Positions 6,344 through 14,638 of a DNA stretch of 15,456 nt are shown piece by piece. Where the stretch lies: NCBI GenBank assembly GCA_023228445.1, contig JALOBD010000039.1:1-15456 (forward strand), written 5' to 3'. The stretch's first letter is position 1. Each line of letters begins with the position of its first letter. The DNA is from Sphaerochaeta sp. Lineage in GTDB: Bacteria; Spirochaetota; Spirochaetia; Sphaerochaetales; Sphaerochaetaceae. The notes beneath the pieces were generated by a model. The model ran no database searches. It was given only the letters and a program-made list of their open reading frames with translations, and was not told where the DNA came from. The position numbers and the translations under genes were made by a program.

Positions 6344-7758
6344 ACTGGAACTTCTTCTATCACATCGGCATCATTTCCATCGCGCTGCTCATCTCGGCAC
6401 TGCTGAGGGCCCGCATTCGCCTCCTGCAGCGCTTCCTGATCCCCGCCCCCATCATGGGGGGCTTGATCCTGCTGGTCTTCTACAACTACATCGCCCCATT
6501 GTGGGGATTGCGCAACGACTTTCTCGGCGACATCGTCTACCATCTCTTGAACATCTCCTTCATCGCCATGCTGCTCAGGGTCACTGGCAAGGACCCGGAG
6601 CGTGGCAAGAAGAAGCATATCCTGGCAGAGAACGTCACCGCTGTGATGGGACAGTATGGCCTGCAGTGCTTCTTCGGCCTGGTGGCCACCGCCGCCATGA
6701 TCGCCACCTTCGCCCCCACCCTCTTTCCAGCCATCGGGTTCACGCTGCCGTTGGGCTTCGAGCTGGGGCCGGGGCAGGCATACTCCATCGCCTTGGGGTG
6801 GGAGAAGATGGGCTTTCGCGGTGCCTCCTCGGTGGGGTTGACGATGGCGGCCATCGGGTTCTTGGTGGGAAGCTTCGGTGGCGTCGTGTTGATCAACCAG
6901 GGCCTCAAACGCGGTTGGATTGCAGCCGACCAGGCCAAGCGGATCAACGCCAAGAGCGTACGCACCGGTTTCTTTGCCCGCAACGAGAGTGAGCGGCCCA
7001 TCGGCTCCTACCTCTCCACCGACGGCGAGTCGCTCGATTCGCTCTCCTACCACATCGCCCTCGTCATGGCGACGTACCTGCTCAGCTGGGCGGTCCTCAG
7101 CGCGCTGACCCTAGTGCTGAACCTCATCGGACCGATGGGAGCAGACCTCGCCGAGAGCTTGTGGGGCATCAACTTCATTTTCAGCGCCTTCTGCGCACTG
7201 CTGGTCAAGCTCTTCATGCGCAGCGTGGGGGTGGAGACCACGCTGGACAACGGCACGCTCAACCGGATCAACGGCTTCTCCGTCGATGTGACGGTCGCCT
7301 CAAGCCTCGGGGCCATCTCACTTGTTGTCGTCCAGGGCTACTGGATTCCGATCCTCGTCCTCACGTTGGTGGGAATCGTCATCACCGTCTTCATCCTCCC
7401 CTGGTACTGCTCACGCCTCTACAGCGACCACCAGTTCTTCCGGATGCTCGTCATCTACGGCACCGCGACCGGTACGCTACCCACGGGCCTTGCGTTGCTG
7501 AGGGTCGTCGACGCCGAGTTCGAGACGCCGGTGGCCACCGACTACCTCTACTCGGTGGGAATCGTCTTCGCTCTTGCCATCCCGATCATCCTCTCGGTGA
7601 ATCTGCCGGCCTTCAGCGTGACGCACAACAATCCAGCCCTCTTCGCTCTGGCCATTGCCATCAGCGCCTTCTATATGATCGCCTCGTTCGTCTCCTACCT
7701 GATCCTTGCCAAGAAGCGCGCCTTCGCCGGCAAGGGCACGTTCTTCTACACTGAGTGA
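6340..7758 (+). CDS. gltS: GltS-family sodium/glutamate symporter
   Basis: A 472-residue polytopic membrane protein, longer than the roughly 400 residues of E. coli GltS. Hydrophobic segments run through the whole length except for a polar stretch at about 188-235, which would be the central cytoplasmic loop between two inverted halves. Each half holds a Gly-rich stretch as expected for the re-entrant loops of this family: ELGPGQAYSIALGW (141-154) and YGTATGTLPTGLALL (373-387). Such carriers import glutamate, or a related dicarboxylate or amino acid, with sodium. The ATG at 6340 is favoured over an upstream in-frame ATG (6307) because AGGAGG lies seven bases before it and the upstream extension is His/Arg-rich. 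It overlaps the acyltransferase stop as ATGA, implying coupling. The 3' end overlaps the convergent gene by 13 bases with no terminator seen. Confidence 0.85.
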   Translation: MNWNFFYHIGIISIALLISALLRARIRLLQRFLIPAPIMGGLILLVFYNYIAPLWGLRNDFLGDIVYHLLNISFIAMLLRVTGKDPERGKKKHILAENVTAVMGQYGLQCFFGLVATAAMIATFAPTLFPAIGFTLPLGFELGPGQAYSIALGWEKMGFRGASSVGLTMAAIGFLVGSFGGVVLINQGLKRGWIAADQAKRINAKSVRTGFFARNESERPIGSYLSTDGESLDSLSYHIALVMATYLLSWAVLSALTLVLNLIGPMGADLAESLWGINFIFSAFCALLVKLFMRSVGVETTLDNGTLNRINGFSVDVTVASSLGAISLVVVQGYWIPILVLTLVGIVITVFILPWYCSRLYSDHQFFRMLVIYGTATGTLPTGLALLRVVDAEFETPVATDYLYSVGIVFALAIPIILSVNLPAFSVTHNNPALFALAIAISAFYMIASFVSYLILAKKRAFAGKGTFFYTE

Positions 7759-9518
7759 GGGATCGGCGAGAAGAGGGAAGAGAGCAGGTCGGTGGCCTGG
7801 ACCGTGAAGAGGCCGCGCCTGCGCTCTGCCCGGAGAGGGCGCTTCTTCAGCTTCAAGAGTGAGGTGGCGACAAGCGCCTTGATCACTCCTTCGCTGAACG
7901 TCTCAACGAAGGAGTCAAAATCGTTCTCCAGCGACAGGTAGGGAAAGAGCTTGAACCCCTCCACAGCGATGCTCCGCACCATGACCGACTCCTCCCTCTT
8001 GTGCAGCACGATCCACAAGAGGAGGTTCAGCATGCTGTATCCGCTGTCATCGTAGTCGAACTCCTCAAGGAAGAGATCCTCGACCAAGGCAGCGACACCA
8101 TCGGCTAGTACCCGCTGTGTCCACTCTCCCTGGGTATAGGCGTTGAAACGATCGACCCCCTCAGGCCCTTCGAGGATGAAGAAGACCAACGATCCGACGA
8201 GGCTGTTGTTGAAGTGACGCACCAGCGCCGGAGGAGGTATCGGCCACACTCCAGATACCTGGTACTCCTCCTCCTCGGGGGGGACGGACCACGTATGGCT
8301 CTTGCGCACCTCATTCAGCCGCTCCATGAGGCTCTCAACATCTTGTAGTGAGATGCCATGCTGCCTTCCAAGGCGCTTCTTATCCACACTCTTGCCTTCG
8401 TTGAGGGCATCGTTGTACTCCTTCATGAAGGCATTCAACTGCTCAACCTTCTGTGAACGGTCTTCCATCTCTTCCGATTCATCATCCTCACCACTCTCCA
8501 CCAACAGGAAGGGTGACCACGGCATGGGGTACCCATCCTGCTCGAGAAATAACACCATCGCCGTCGAAAGACGGTACTGCGGTCCCAAGGTGGGGTATCC
8601 CATCATGGCCGAGAAGACCTCGAACGCCTCCTGGCAGTGGGTCAACAGGTACCACGATCCCTTTATGTTGAAGAGGCGGATGTTGAAGAGGCCGGGAAGC
8701 TCGAAGAAGACCCGATCGCCATAGGTATTCACCATCTCTTCGCTCGCTTCATCGAAGATGTACTGACTTGATTCTCCTGATGTCACCGTACGCCAATAAG
8801 GTGCCTCAAAGGGGTAGGAAGGCTCCCCGATCGCAGCCAAGTGGCCAACAACCTCGACTCCACGAAGGGTGAGGCTCGGTACTTCGGAGAGGTTGAAGAG
8901 GGTGAGAAAGAGCGAGGGGTACCCCTTGAACACGCCATCTATCCCCTTCTCGCGGTAGAGCGTTTCATCGGCGATGTGGCCCATGAAGTCAAAGTCGTCG
9001 ATACCGAGACGGTTGTAATGGATCATGCTCGCGGTTTGCAGGCAGAGCCCATTGTCGACCAAGAGGGCAATATAGGTTGCTGCCCGGCTCTCCCTGCGGT
9101 TCTGCAGTTTCTGCAACCCCGGTGAGAAGAGGTTGTAGCGGCCTCCACGGGTGAGGTCTTCGATCTCATACAAGCTATTGCCCAACCGCCGGGTAATGAA
9201 AAAAACTGCATAGAAGGCGGGCGTTTGCTCCCACTGGCCGAGGATCTCCCGACCCCTCTCATCGAGGGACGGGTCCTCCTGCGCCTGTTTGAGCAGCTGT
9301 GTGTCGCTGAGGATCTGGCTGTTGATGTACTGTTCACCCAGATGGGTGAGCAGATCTTCACGCTCAGGATATCGCGCTACCAGGGACTTCAGCAAGGACT
9401 CCAGCGGCGCCTGAAAGGCGGGGGGTTCGTCGATTTGATTCTCTACTGCCGTCAAGAGTTGGGCCCACTTTGCTGTGACCAACTCACAACGCTCAAGTAC
9501 ATCACGTGGTACCGTCAT
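7746..9518 (-). CDS. Unrecognised 590-residue protein, paralog of its upstream neighbour
   Basis: I do not recognise the family. It has no signal peptide or membrane segment, so it is probably cytoplasmic. Visible regions in order are an alpha-helical N-terminus (1-95), then a region with LYEIEDLTRGGRYNL (116-130) and VDNGLCLQTA (154-163). A mixed alpha/beta middle follows (about 190-335), then a very acidic linker (341-352, GEDDESEEMED). A helical segment (378-406) could be a small helix-turn-helix, and WSVPPEEEEY (410-419) comes next. The C-terminus is helical with MLNLLLWIVLHK (496-507) and RSIAVEGFKLFPYL (515-528). Most of these blocks recur in the same order in the 603-residue product upstream, showing an old tandem duplication. 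The LYEIEDLTRG stretch resembles the short beta segment in some SEC-C-associated uncharacterised proteins, but this is only an impression. The start overlaps the preceding stop as ATGA (9515-9518), so the pair is co-translated. The 3' end overlaps the gltS-like gene. Confidence 0.8.
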   Translation of the reverse strand: MTVPRDVLERCELVTAKWAQLLTAVENQIDEPPAFQAPLESLLKSLVARYPEREDLLTHLGEQYINSQILSDTQLLKQAQEDPSLDERGREILGQWEQTPAFYAVFFITRRLGNSLYEIEDLTRGGRYNLFSPGLQKLQNRRESRAATYIALLVDNGLCLQTASMIHYNRLGIDDFDFMGHIADETLYREKGIDGVFKGYPSLFLTLFNLSEVPSLTLRGVEVVGHLAAIGEPSYPFEAPYWRTVTSGESSQYIFDEASEEMVNTYGDRVFFELPGLFNIRLFNIKGSWYLLTHCQEAFEVFSAMMGYPTLGPQYRLSTAMVLFLEQDGYPMPWSPFLLVESGEDDESEEMEDRSQKVEQLNAFMKEYNDALNEGKSVDKKRLGRQHGISLQDVESLMERLNEVRKSHTWSVPPEEEEYQVSGVWPIPPPALVRHFNNSLVGSLVFFILEGPEGVDRFNAYTQGEWTQRVLADGVAALVEDLFLEEFDYDDSGYSMLNLLLWIVLHKREESVMVRSIAVEGFKLFPYLSLENDFDSFVETFSEGVIKALVATSLLKLKKRPLRAERRRGLFTVQATDLLSSLFSPIPHSV

Positions 9519-11326
9519 CCCATGATCCTCACGATCGGCTTCTTTTCGCCGGTCTTCTCCACTGTCTTGACCAGCGCACGCAACAGGGCAGTTGCCCTGA
9601 TCGTATAGAGGCCCCTGTTTCGCTCCTCTGTACTTGGCCGCTGTTGCAGCGTGAAGAGCTGCAAAGCGACAAAGCGTCTGAGAACAACACGGCTGAAGGC
9701 TTCAACATACGATTCAAATCTGATGTTTTGTGCGAAGACGGGGTACAGCTTATAGATCTCCAGCGCCAGGCTGCGAACCAGAATCGGCTTGTCCTCGCTG
9801 CTGAGCACGATCCACAACAGGGTGTTGAGAGAGAGGGTGCCCCCTCCTTCGTCACCCACTTCGGTGGTGAACGCCTTCTCCAACGACACGATGATCTCAC
9901 TCAGGCTGATCTCTGGAACCCCGATCACGTCACCCAATTCATCAAGCGCCTTGATGTTGGAGAAGGCGAATTTGAGGTGCTCGATGATGAAGGGGGAGTC
10001 GCCGAAATCACTGCGCTTGATGGGCGCCGGGACGGGACACTGGGCAATCTCATACTGCTTTTCTTCTTCAGGAACCGTCCAGAAGTGCCGTTTCAGACTC
10101 TCCTTGAACTGCTCCACGACCATCTGGGCTTTTTCAAGGTCGACTCCAAAGCGCTTCGCCTCACCCTCCAGGTCGAACACATGGCCTTGGTTGGTCTCTT
10201 TGATGTAGTGGGCCATCATCTCATTGATGCGATTCATCTCTTCACTCTCTTCGATGGGCTCCTGGTTCTCGCCACTGAGAGTGAACGGGAACCACGGAGT
10301 GGTCAACCGATCCCTTTCGGCTGTTACCACCATGATTGGATCGAGGAGGTGCTCAGCCTCGCTCTCCTTGAGAGCAAGGACCTTCGACGAGACGAAGAAC
10401 GCTCCCACACTGGTCGAGAGTACCACCCAATGGTGCTCAAGCTGGAACACCATGATCGACTGGTAGTTGCAGTAGTGATCGAGCAGATCATCATCACCCA
10501 CCGCCGCATACATCGCAGGGCTCGCCTCCACAAGGGTGTATTTGCGAAGCCTCCCCTTCTTCTCCACCTCCCAATACTGTTCGTCGAAGGAGTAGTCGAG
10601 AGAATCGAACTGGCTGTAACAGATCATCAGGAGCTCGCCGTGGGATGACATGGCGTATGCATTGGCTAGGAGGCGATAGTAGTGGAGTCCCGTGGGGTGG
10701 GCTTTGAGGACCTGGTCTATGCCCCCGTGGGCAAAGCGCTCACGATCGAGAGATTCGAGGAGGAAGGTCATCGAGGAGACATCCAGGTCACTGTAGTGCA
10801 ACAGACCCGCAGTCTGCAGGCAGAGTCCGTTGTCGTACATCAACGTCAGATAGTGCTTGCCCCGTGTCTCCTGCCGCATCTGCAGGACTCCCAACGACCG
10901 AGAGTGGACGTAGTGTGTCTGATCGGTAAAGAGATCCTGAACCACGTAGACGTCACCGCCGAGTGAACCGATGATGGAGAAGAAGAGGAAGAACGCGGGA
11001 TGATCCCTCCAATAGGTGAGCACCTCCACCGAGTCAGGGTCCAGCGTGCCGCCCTCTTTGGAGAGCAGGCGCGCCAACGGCTTGGGGTCACCGAGGGTCA
11101 CGCTCATGATGTGCTGGTCGGCGATGAAGCTGGTATGCACCTCATCCAAATCCTTGGCATTGGCCTTGAAATATTTGCGCAGCGCCGATACCGAGCGTGA
11201 TGCCTTCGCGTCGGCCAAGTAGGCGTCCCGCAACATCAGTGCAAGGATGTCGAACTGGTCAGAGAATAATTCGCACCGATCTGCAAGCCCTTTTGGCAGG
11301 TATTTGATCTCTTCTGGTAGGTTCAT
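9515..11326 (-). CDS. Unrecognised 603-residue protein, first of a tandem paralogous pair
   Basis: The family is not recognised. It is a soluble-looking protein without signal peptide or membrane helices. It shares with the downstream 590-residue product a helical N-terminus ending in a HPAFFLFF patch (109-116), and the segment DVYVVQDLFTDQTHYV (125-140). It also shares YDNGLCLQTAGLLHYSDL (164-181), an acidic linker (352-363), WTVPEEEKQYEI (416-427) and LNTLLWIVLSSE (500-511). The closing block RSLALEIYKLYP (518-529) to RGLYTIRATALLRAL (571-585) is also common. Divergence is greatest in the middle, so the two copies have probably specialised. One stretch, KRFGVDLEKAQMVVEQF (391-407), has the spacing of a helix-turn-helix but is unproven. 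The start ATG at 11326 has a GGAG only two bases upstream, which is tight, so the exact start is less certain. A leader of unknown length lies in the 11327-11610 gap. It forms an operon with its paralog. Confidence 0.8.
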   Translation of the reverse strand: MNLPEEIKYLPKGLADRCELFSDQFDILALMLRDAYLADAKASRSVSALRKYFKANAKDLDEVHTSFIADQHIMSVTLGDPKPLARLLSKEGGTLDPDSVEVLTYWRDHPAFFLFFSIIGSLGGDVYVVQDLFTDQTHYVHSRSLGVLQMRQETRGKHYLTLMYDNGLCLQTAGLLHYSDLDVSSMTFLLESLDRERFAHGGIDQVLKAHPTGLHYYRLLANAYAMSSHGELLMICYSQFDSLDYSFDEQYWEVEKKGRLRKYTLVEASPAMYAAVGDDDLLDHYCNYQSIMVFQLEHHWVVLSTSVGAFFVSSKVLALKESEAEHLLDPIMVVTAERDRLTTPWFPFTLSGENQEPIEESEEMNRINEMMAHYIKETNQGHVFDLEGEAKRFGVDLEKAQMVVEQFKESLKRHFWTVPEEEKQYEIAQCPVPAPIKRSDFGDSPFIIEHLKFAFSNIKALDELGDVIGVPEISLSEIIVSLEKAFTTEVGDEGGGTLSLNTLLWIVLSSEDKPILVRSLALEIYKLYPVFAQNIRFESYVEAFSRVVLRRFVALQLFTLQQRPSTEERNRGLYTIRATALLRALVKTVEKTGEKKPIVRIMG

Positions 11327-11610
11327 TGCTCCATCATGGCATACAAGTCGAATTAGGCAAAGATGGCCAACACTTTTTCTTCACAACTGAGGGAACGAGC
11401 AAAAAATCCAACACCAATGAAACGAAGAAACGCAACCAACAAAGTGTGCGTGTACCGCGGCCAATGAGGTCCGGTGACAAGAAGAAAGTATCAGGTACTC
11501 CACCAAAAAGTTGACGTAGAGCGCAACACGTCAGGTATATTGTTGATAATCATGGTTTTATCACCCTCTGTCGCCTTGCCCACCAAAGTGTAAAAACAGT
11601 ACCATACTCA
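11327..11610. other. Divergent intergenic region between the unknown pair and the second ABC operon
   Basis: These 284 bases separate two divergent operons and contain no gene I can support. The left part (about 11340-11480) is A-rich on the plus strand. It shows no clear minus-strand promoter, although TTGTGA and CCTAAT-like elements can be found at poor spacing. The right part holds a candidate plus-strand promoter and an inverted repeat, described separately. No terminator hairpin is seen, as expected for a divergent gap. Confidence 0.6.
11511..11563 (+). promoter_or_regulatory. Candidate promoter and operator of the second ABC operon
   Basis: TTGACG (11511-11516) is followed after 19 bases by TATATT (11536-11541), a reasonable but over-spaced sigma70 promoter. 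Immediately downstream, TGATAA (11544-11549) and TTATCA (11558-11563) form a 6-8-6 inverted repeat that would overlap the transcription start, a repressor-like position. The leader to the first ATG would be about 65 bases. Confidence 0.4.
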
Positions 11611-12492
11611 ATGGATTATACCCCTATGAAGAGCGCATACCCCAAGCAAATCAAACCCTACCTCCTCATCGCACCGGCGCTCTTGCTCGCCGTGCTCTTC
11701 AGCTATCGTCCCTTCATCCTCACCCTCATCAACAGCCTCCACACCGTCTCACTTGCCGGCAAGCGCCTCAGCTTCATCGGCTTGGAGAATTACACCCGCC
11801 TCTTCGTCAACCCCTCTTTCCTGGCAAGCCTCTCCAACACGCTGCGCTTCACCCTCTTCTTCGTGCCGACCAATGTCGTCATCTGCCTGGCAGCCGCGCT
11901 GCTCTCCAACCGCCCGGGAAGGTTGGCGACCCTCAACCAGATCTTCTTCTTCCTGCCGATGGCCGTCGGCCTCTCCAGCTCGATGATGATCATCAAGATG
12001 ATGTTCAACCCCTCCATCGGAATCATCAACCAGCTCTTGGGCTTTGACATCCAGTGGTTCAACAACCGCCATGCCGCCATGACGCTGCTCGTCATCGCCG
12101 GGGTTGGACTGGACATCGGCCTCGACTTCCTGCTGCTCAGTGCAGCACTGCGTAACGTGCCGAGCGACCTATTGGAAGTGGCCAAGATCGAGGGAGCGAG
12201 CGGAGTTCAGACCTTCCGCTACCTGCAGGCACCACTGATCGGTTCGACCCTGCTCTTCGTCGTGGTGACCAACATCAAGGATGCCATGCTGATCTCCTCT
12301 CCGGTGATGATCCTCACCGAAGGCGGTCCGTTTCGATCGACACAAACCCTCGTCTACCAGATGTACCTCGAGGGCTTCAAGAGCGGAAACTACGCCATCG
12401 GGTCGGCCATCGCAACGGTGGTCTTCCTCCTCACCTTCACCGTGCTGCTGCTTCTGCTGCGCCTTGAGAGAAGGAGGGTCTACTACCAGTGA
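11611..12492 (+). CDS. MalF/UgpA-type ABC permease of a second importer
   Basis: A 293-residue inner-membrane permease (288 if the second ATG, 11626, is used). Hydrophobic segments occur at about 16-40, 75-99, 109-129, 157-178, 211-228 and 265-285. The EAA loop is at 187-210 (LLEVAKIEGASGVQTFRY, then APLIG), followed by MILTEGGPFRSTQTL, which is diagnostic of this permease branch. Neither candidate ATG has a visible Shine-Dalgarno, so start choice is uncertain. The 11611 ATG is listed as the longer frame, but MKSAYPKQIKPYLL from 11626 is equally plausible. The stop overlaps the next gene as GTGA. The substrate cannot be read from the permease. The operon context (binding protein and TIM-barrel isomerase) suggests a sugar, polyol or their phosphates. 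No ATPase gene is adjacent. Confidence 0.85.
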   Translation: MDYTPMKSAYPKQIKPYLLIAPALLLAVLFSYRPFILTLINSLHTVSLAGKRLSFIGLENYTRLFVNPSFLASLSNTLRFTLFFVPTNVVICLAAALLSNRPGRLATLNQIFFFLPMAVGLSSSMMIIKMMFNPSIGIINQLLGFDIQWFNNRHAAMTLLVIAGVGLDIGLDFLLLSAALRNVPSDLLEVAKIEGASGVQTFRYLQAPLIGSTLLFVVVTNIKDAMLISSPVMILTEGGPFRSTQTLVYQMYLEGFKSGNYAIGSAIATVVFLLTFTVLLLLLRLERRRVYYQ

Positions 12493-13295
12493 GACGACTC
12501 ATCCCCATCGCTGCAACCCTCTTCTCCCTCGCTGTGGTCTTTCCGATCTTCTATACCATCAGCGCGTCGTTCTTCCCCTACACCGACTTCACCGCCATCC
12601 CGGCCCGGCTACTCCCCTCTGTGCCCACCTTGGACAACTACGCCCGGGCCTTTCGCGAGTCCAACCTGCTGGTCTTCCTCTCCAACTCCCTCTACAGCGC
12701 GCTGGCAGGGACCGTCCTCAGAATGACCATCTCGATCCTCGGCGCGTACGCCTTCACCTTCTTCACCTTCCGGGGCAAGAACCTCCTCTTCGTCCTCATC
12801 GTGGCCACGATGCTGTTGCCCCCCGATGCGCTGATCTTGGAGAACTACACCACGATCCGCTCCCTCAGGCTCACCGACACTTACCTGGGGATCATCAGCA
12901 CCACCCTCCTTGCCCCCACACACCTCTTCATGCTGCGCCAGTACTTCAAGACTGTCAGCCAGGAGTACCGCGAGGCGGCGATCATCGAGGGGTGCAGCGA
13001 CTCCCGCTTCCTTACCACCCTCTTGATCCCCATCAGCAAGGCGGTGATCATCACGCTGGCGATCCACTCCTTCTCCACCATCTTCAACGACTATCTGTGG
13101 CCGCTTCTGGTGACCAACCGAGAGATGATGCGCACCGTCCAAGTAGGGCTGACGATGCTCGGTTTCTCGGAGAACCTCGACTACGGCCCACAGTTTGCCG
13201 CTATCACGGTGCTGATGACCCCAATCCTCATCACCTTCATCGCCCTGCATAATCCGATTCAAGACAGCGTGTCCACACGCTTTACTGGGAGGTAG
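12489..13295 (+). CDS. MalG/UgpE-type ABC permease of the second importer, GTG start
   Basis: A 268-residue permease that should pair with the preceding gene product. It has an N-terminal membrane segment (5-28), about five more hydrophobic segments, and an EAA loop at 159-186 (EYREAAIIEGCSDSRFL, then LIPISK). Its start is GTG at 12489, overlapping the previous TGA by four bases. AAGGAGGG about ten bases upstream supports it. WPLLVTNREMMRTVQVG (204-220) closely matches the equivalent stretch of the ugpE-like permease in this window (WPLLVTNSRNYRTVQIG), so the two systems are related. The C-terminus differs: instead of the usual GLMSGAVKG-like ending it finishes with NPIQDSVSTRFTGR. Confidence 0.87.
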   Translation: MRRLIPIAATLFSLAVVFPIFYTISASFFPYTDFTAIPARLLPSVPTLDNYARAFRESNLLVFLSNSLYSALAGTVLRMTISILGAYAFTFFTFRGKNLLFVLIVATMLLPPDALILENYTTIRSLRLTDTYLGIISTTLLAPTHLFMLRQYFKTVSQEYREAAIIEGCSDSRFLTTLLIPISKAVIITLAIHSFSTIFNDYLWPLLVTNREMMRTVQVGLTMLGFSENLDYGPQFAAITVLMTPILITFIALHNPIQDSVSTRFTGR

Positions 13296-13297
13296 TC

Positions 13298-14638
13298 ATG
13301 AAACGAACAGTGTTACTCCTTGCCTTGTGCCTCATGGCCGTGGCAAACCTCTTCGCCCTCGGCCAACGGGAGACCCAATCGAGTGACGTGGTGACCATTA
13401 CGTGGTGGCACCCCAACAGCGGAATCGCCGGCAAGGCCACCGACACCCTCATCGAGCGCTTCAACGCCACCATCGGGAAGGATGAGGGCATCGTCGTCAC
13501 GGGTGTCTACCAGGGAAAGGCCAACGATGTATTGACCAAGACCAAGGCAATCATGCAGTCGGCGACGACGACCGACCTGCCCGACCTTGTGCAGCTCGAC
13601 GGGGCGGCAGTGCTGGACGTGCGCGACGACAAGAGCCTGATCACCATCGAGCACCTCGCCAATGAGGATGGCTACGACCTCAGCCAAATCATCGAGGCCG
13701 CCCGCCTCTCGGTCACCTACCGCGAGAGGATGATCGCCATGCCCTTCAACAGCTCCACCATCCTGCTCTACTACAACAAGAGCGCTTTCGATGAGGTAGG
13801 CATCAGCGAGCCGCCCAAGACCCTTGATGACCTGACCCAGGCGGCGGTAAAGCTCAAACAAACCGATGCCAGGGGCAAAGTGACCCGCTACGGCTTTGCC
13901 AACGTGCCCACCACCTATGAGCTGATGTGCTGGCTCGGCCAGCAGAATGGCCTCTCCTTCATCACCGATGAGGAGAACGGCCACACCGGCATCCCCACCC
14001 GGGTCCTCTTCGATGACAACGGCACGATGGTGAACTTCCTCAACAAGTGGAAAACCCTCTACGCCACCGGGGCGCTGGAGAACCTGACCAGTGACCTCAA
14101 CGGCGCCTTCGCCAGCGGACGGGTGGCGATGATCGTCGCCTCGACGAGCAACCTCACCACTATCGAGCAGATGGTCGGTTCGCGGTTTGCGCTCGGTGTC
14201 GCCCCCTTCCCGATGGTCGATGAGCGGGCCACCGGTGGGGTGAACGTCGGGGGAGGGGCGCTGTGGGCGCTGGACAACAAGAGCGGCCATGAAAAAGAGA
14301 CCTGGCAGTTCATCAAGTTCCTCGCCTCAGCAGAGTCTCAGCTCTATTGGCACATCGAGACGGGGTACTTTCCCATCCACCGGGATACCTACACCCTGGA
14401 GGCGTTCGTCCAACACCTAAGTGAAAACCCCCGTGCCGGGGTAGCCATCGAACAGCTGCTCTCCTCCAACCCCCGTCTCCAAGGAATCTGGGTGCCCAGC
14501 GCTTACCAGATCTACTACGCCTTCCAAAGCGGTATCTTGAAGATGCTTGAGGAGGGGCGGAGCGCAGAGGAGACCAGCCGGGCACTGGCACGAGAGATTG
14601 ACGGCTACCTTGCCGATTTTTTGAGGATGCAGCAGTAG
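13298..14638 (+). CDS. Extracellular solute-binding protein of the second importer (UgpB-related)
   Basis: A 446-residue binding protein starting two bases after the permease stop, with GGGAGG at good distance before the ATG. Residues 1-20 are a signal peptide ending NLFA, probably cut before LGQRE. The Cys at 11 lies inside the hydrophobic core and does not form a convincing lipobox. It shares with the UgpB-like protein of this window WWHPN (36-40), MPFNSSTILLYYNKSAFDE (148-166), GGVNVGGGALWAL (313-325) and TGYFPI (355-360), so the two are homologs. However, the GW pair is replaced by a TY-containing stretch (TTYELMCW, 205-212), and the C-terminal Arg position reads VPSAYQ (399-404). This suggests a different ligand pocket. 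The ligand is not assignable from sequence. A linked sugar-isomerase-like gene follows immediately. Confidence 0.85.
   Translation: MKRTVLLLALCLMAVANLFALGQRETQSSDVVTITWWHPNSGIAGKATDTLIERFNATIGKDEGIVVTGVYQGKANDVLTKTKAIMQSATTTDLPDLVQLDGAAVLDVRDDKSLITIEHLANEDGYDLSQIIEAARLSVTYRERMIAMPFNSSTILLYYNKSAFDEVGISEPPKTLDDLTQAAVKLKQTDARGKVTRYGFANVPTTYELMCWLGQQNGLSFITDEENGHTGIPTRVLFDDNGTMVNFLNKWKTLYATGALENLTSDLNGAFASGRVAMIVASTSNLTTIEQMVGSRFALGVAPFPMVDERATGGVNVGGGALWALDNKSGHEKETWQFIKFLASAESQLYWHIETGYFPIHRDTYTLEAFVQHLSENPRAGVAIEQLLSSNPRLQGIWVPSAYQIYYAFQSGILKMLEEGRSAEETSRALAREIDGYLADFLRMQQ

Noticed and set aside
9506..10648. Plus-strand open frame of 380 codons opposite the 603-residue unknown protein
   Set aside because: The minus-strand frame shows paralogy with its neighbour, which proves it is the coding strand. 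The plus-strand frame shows none.
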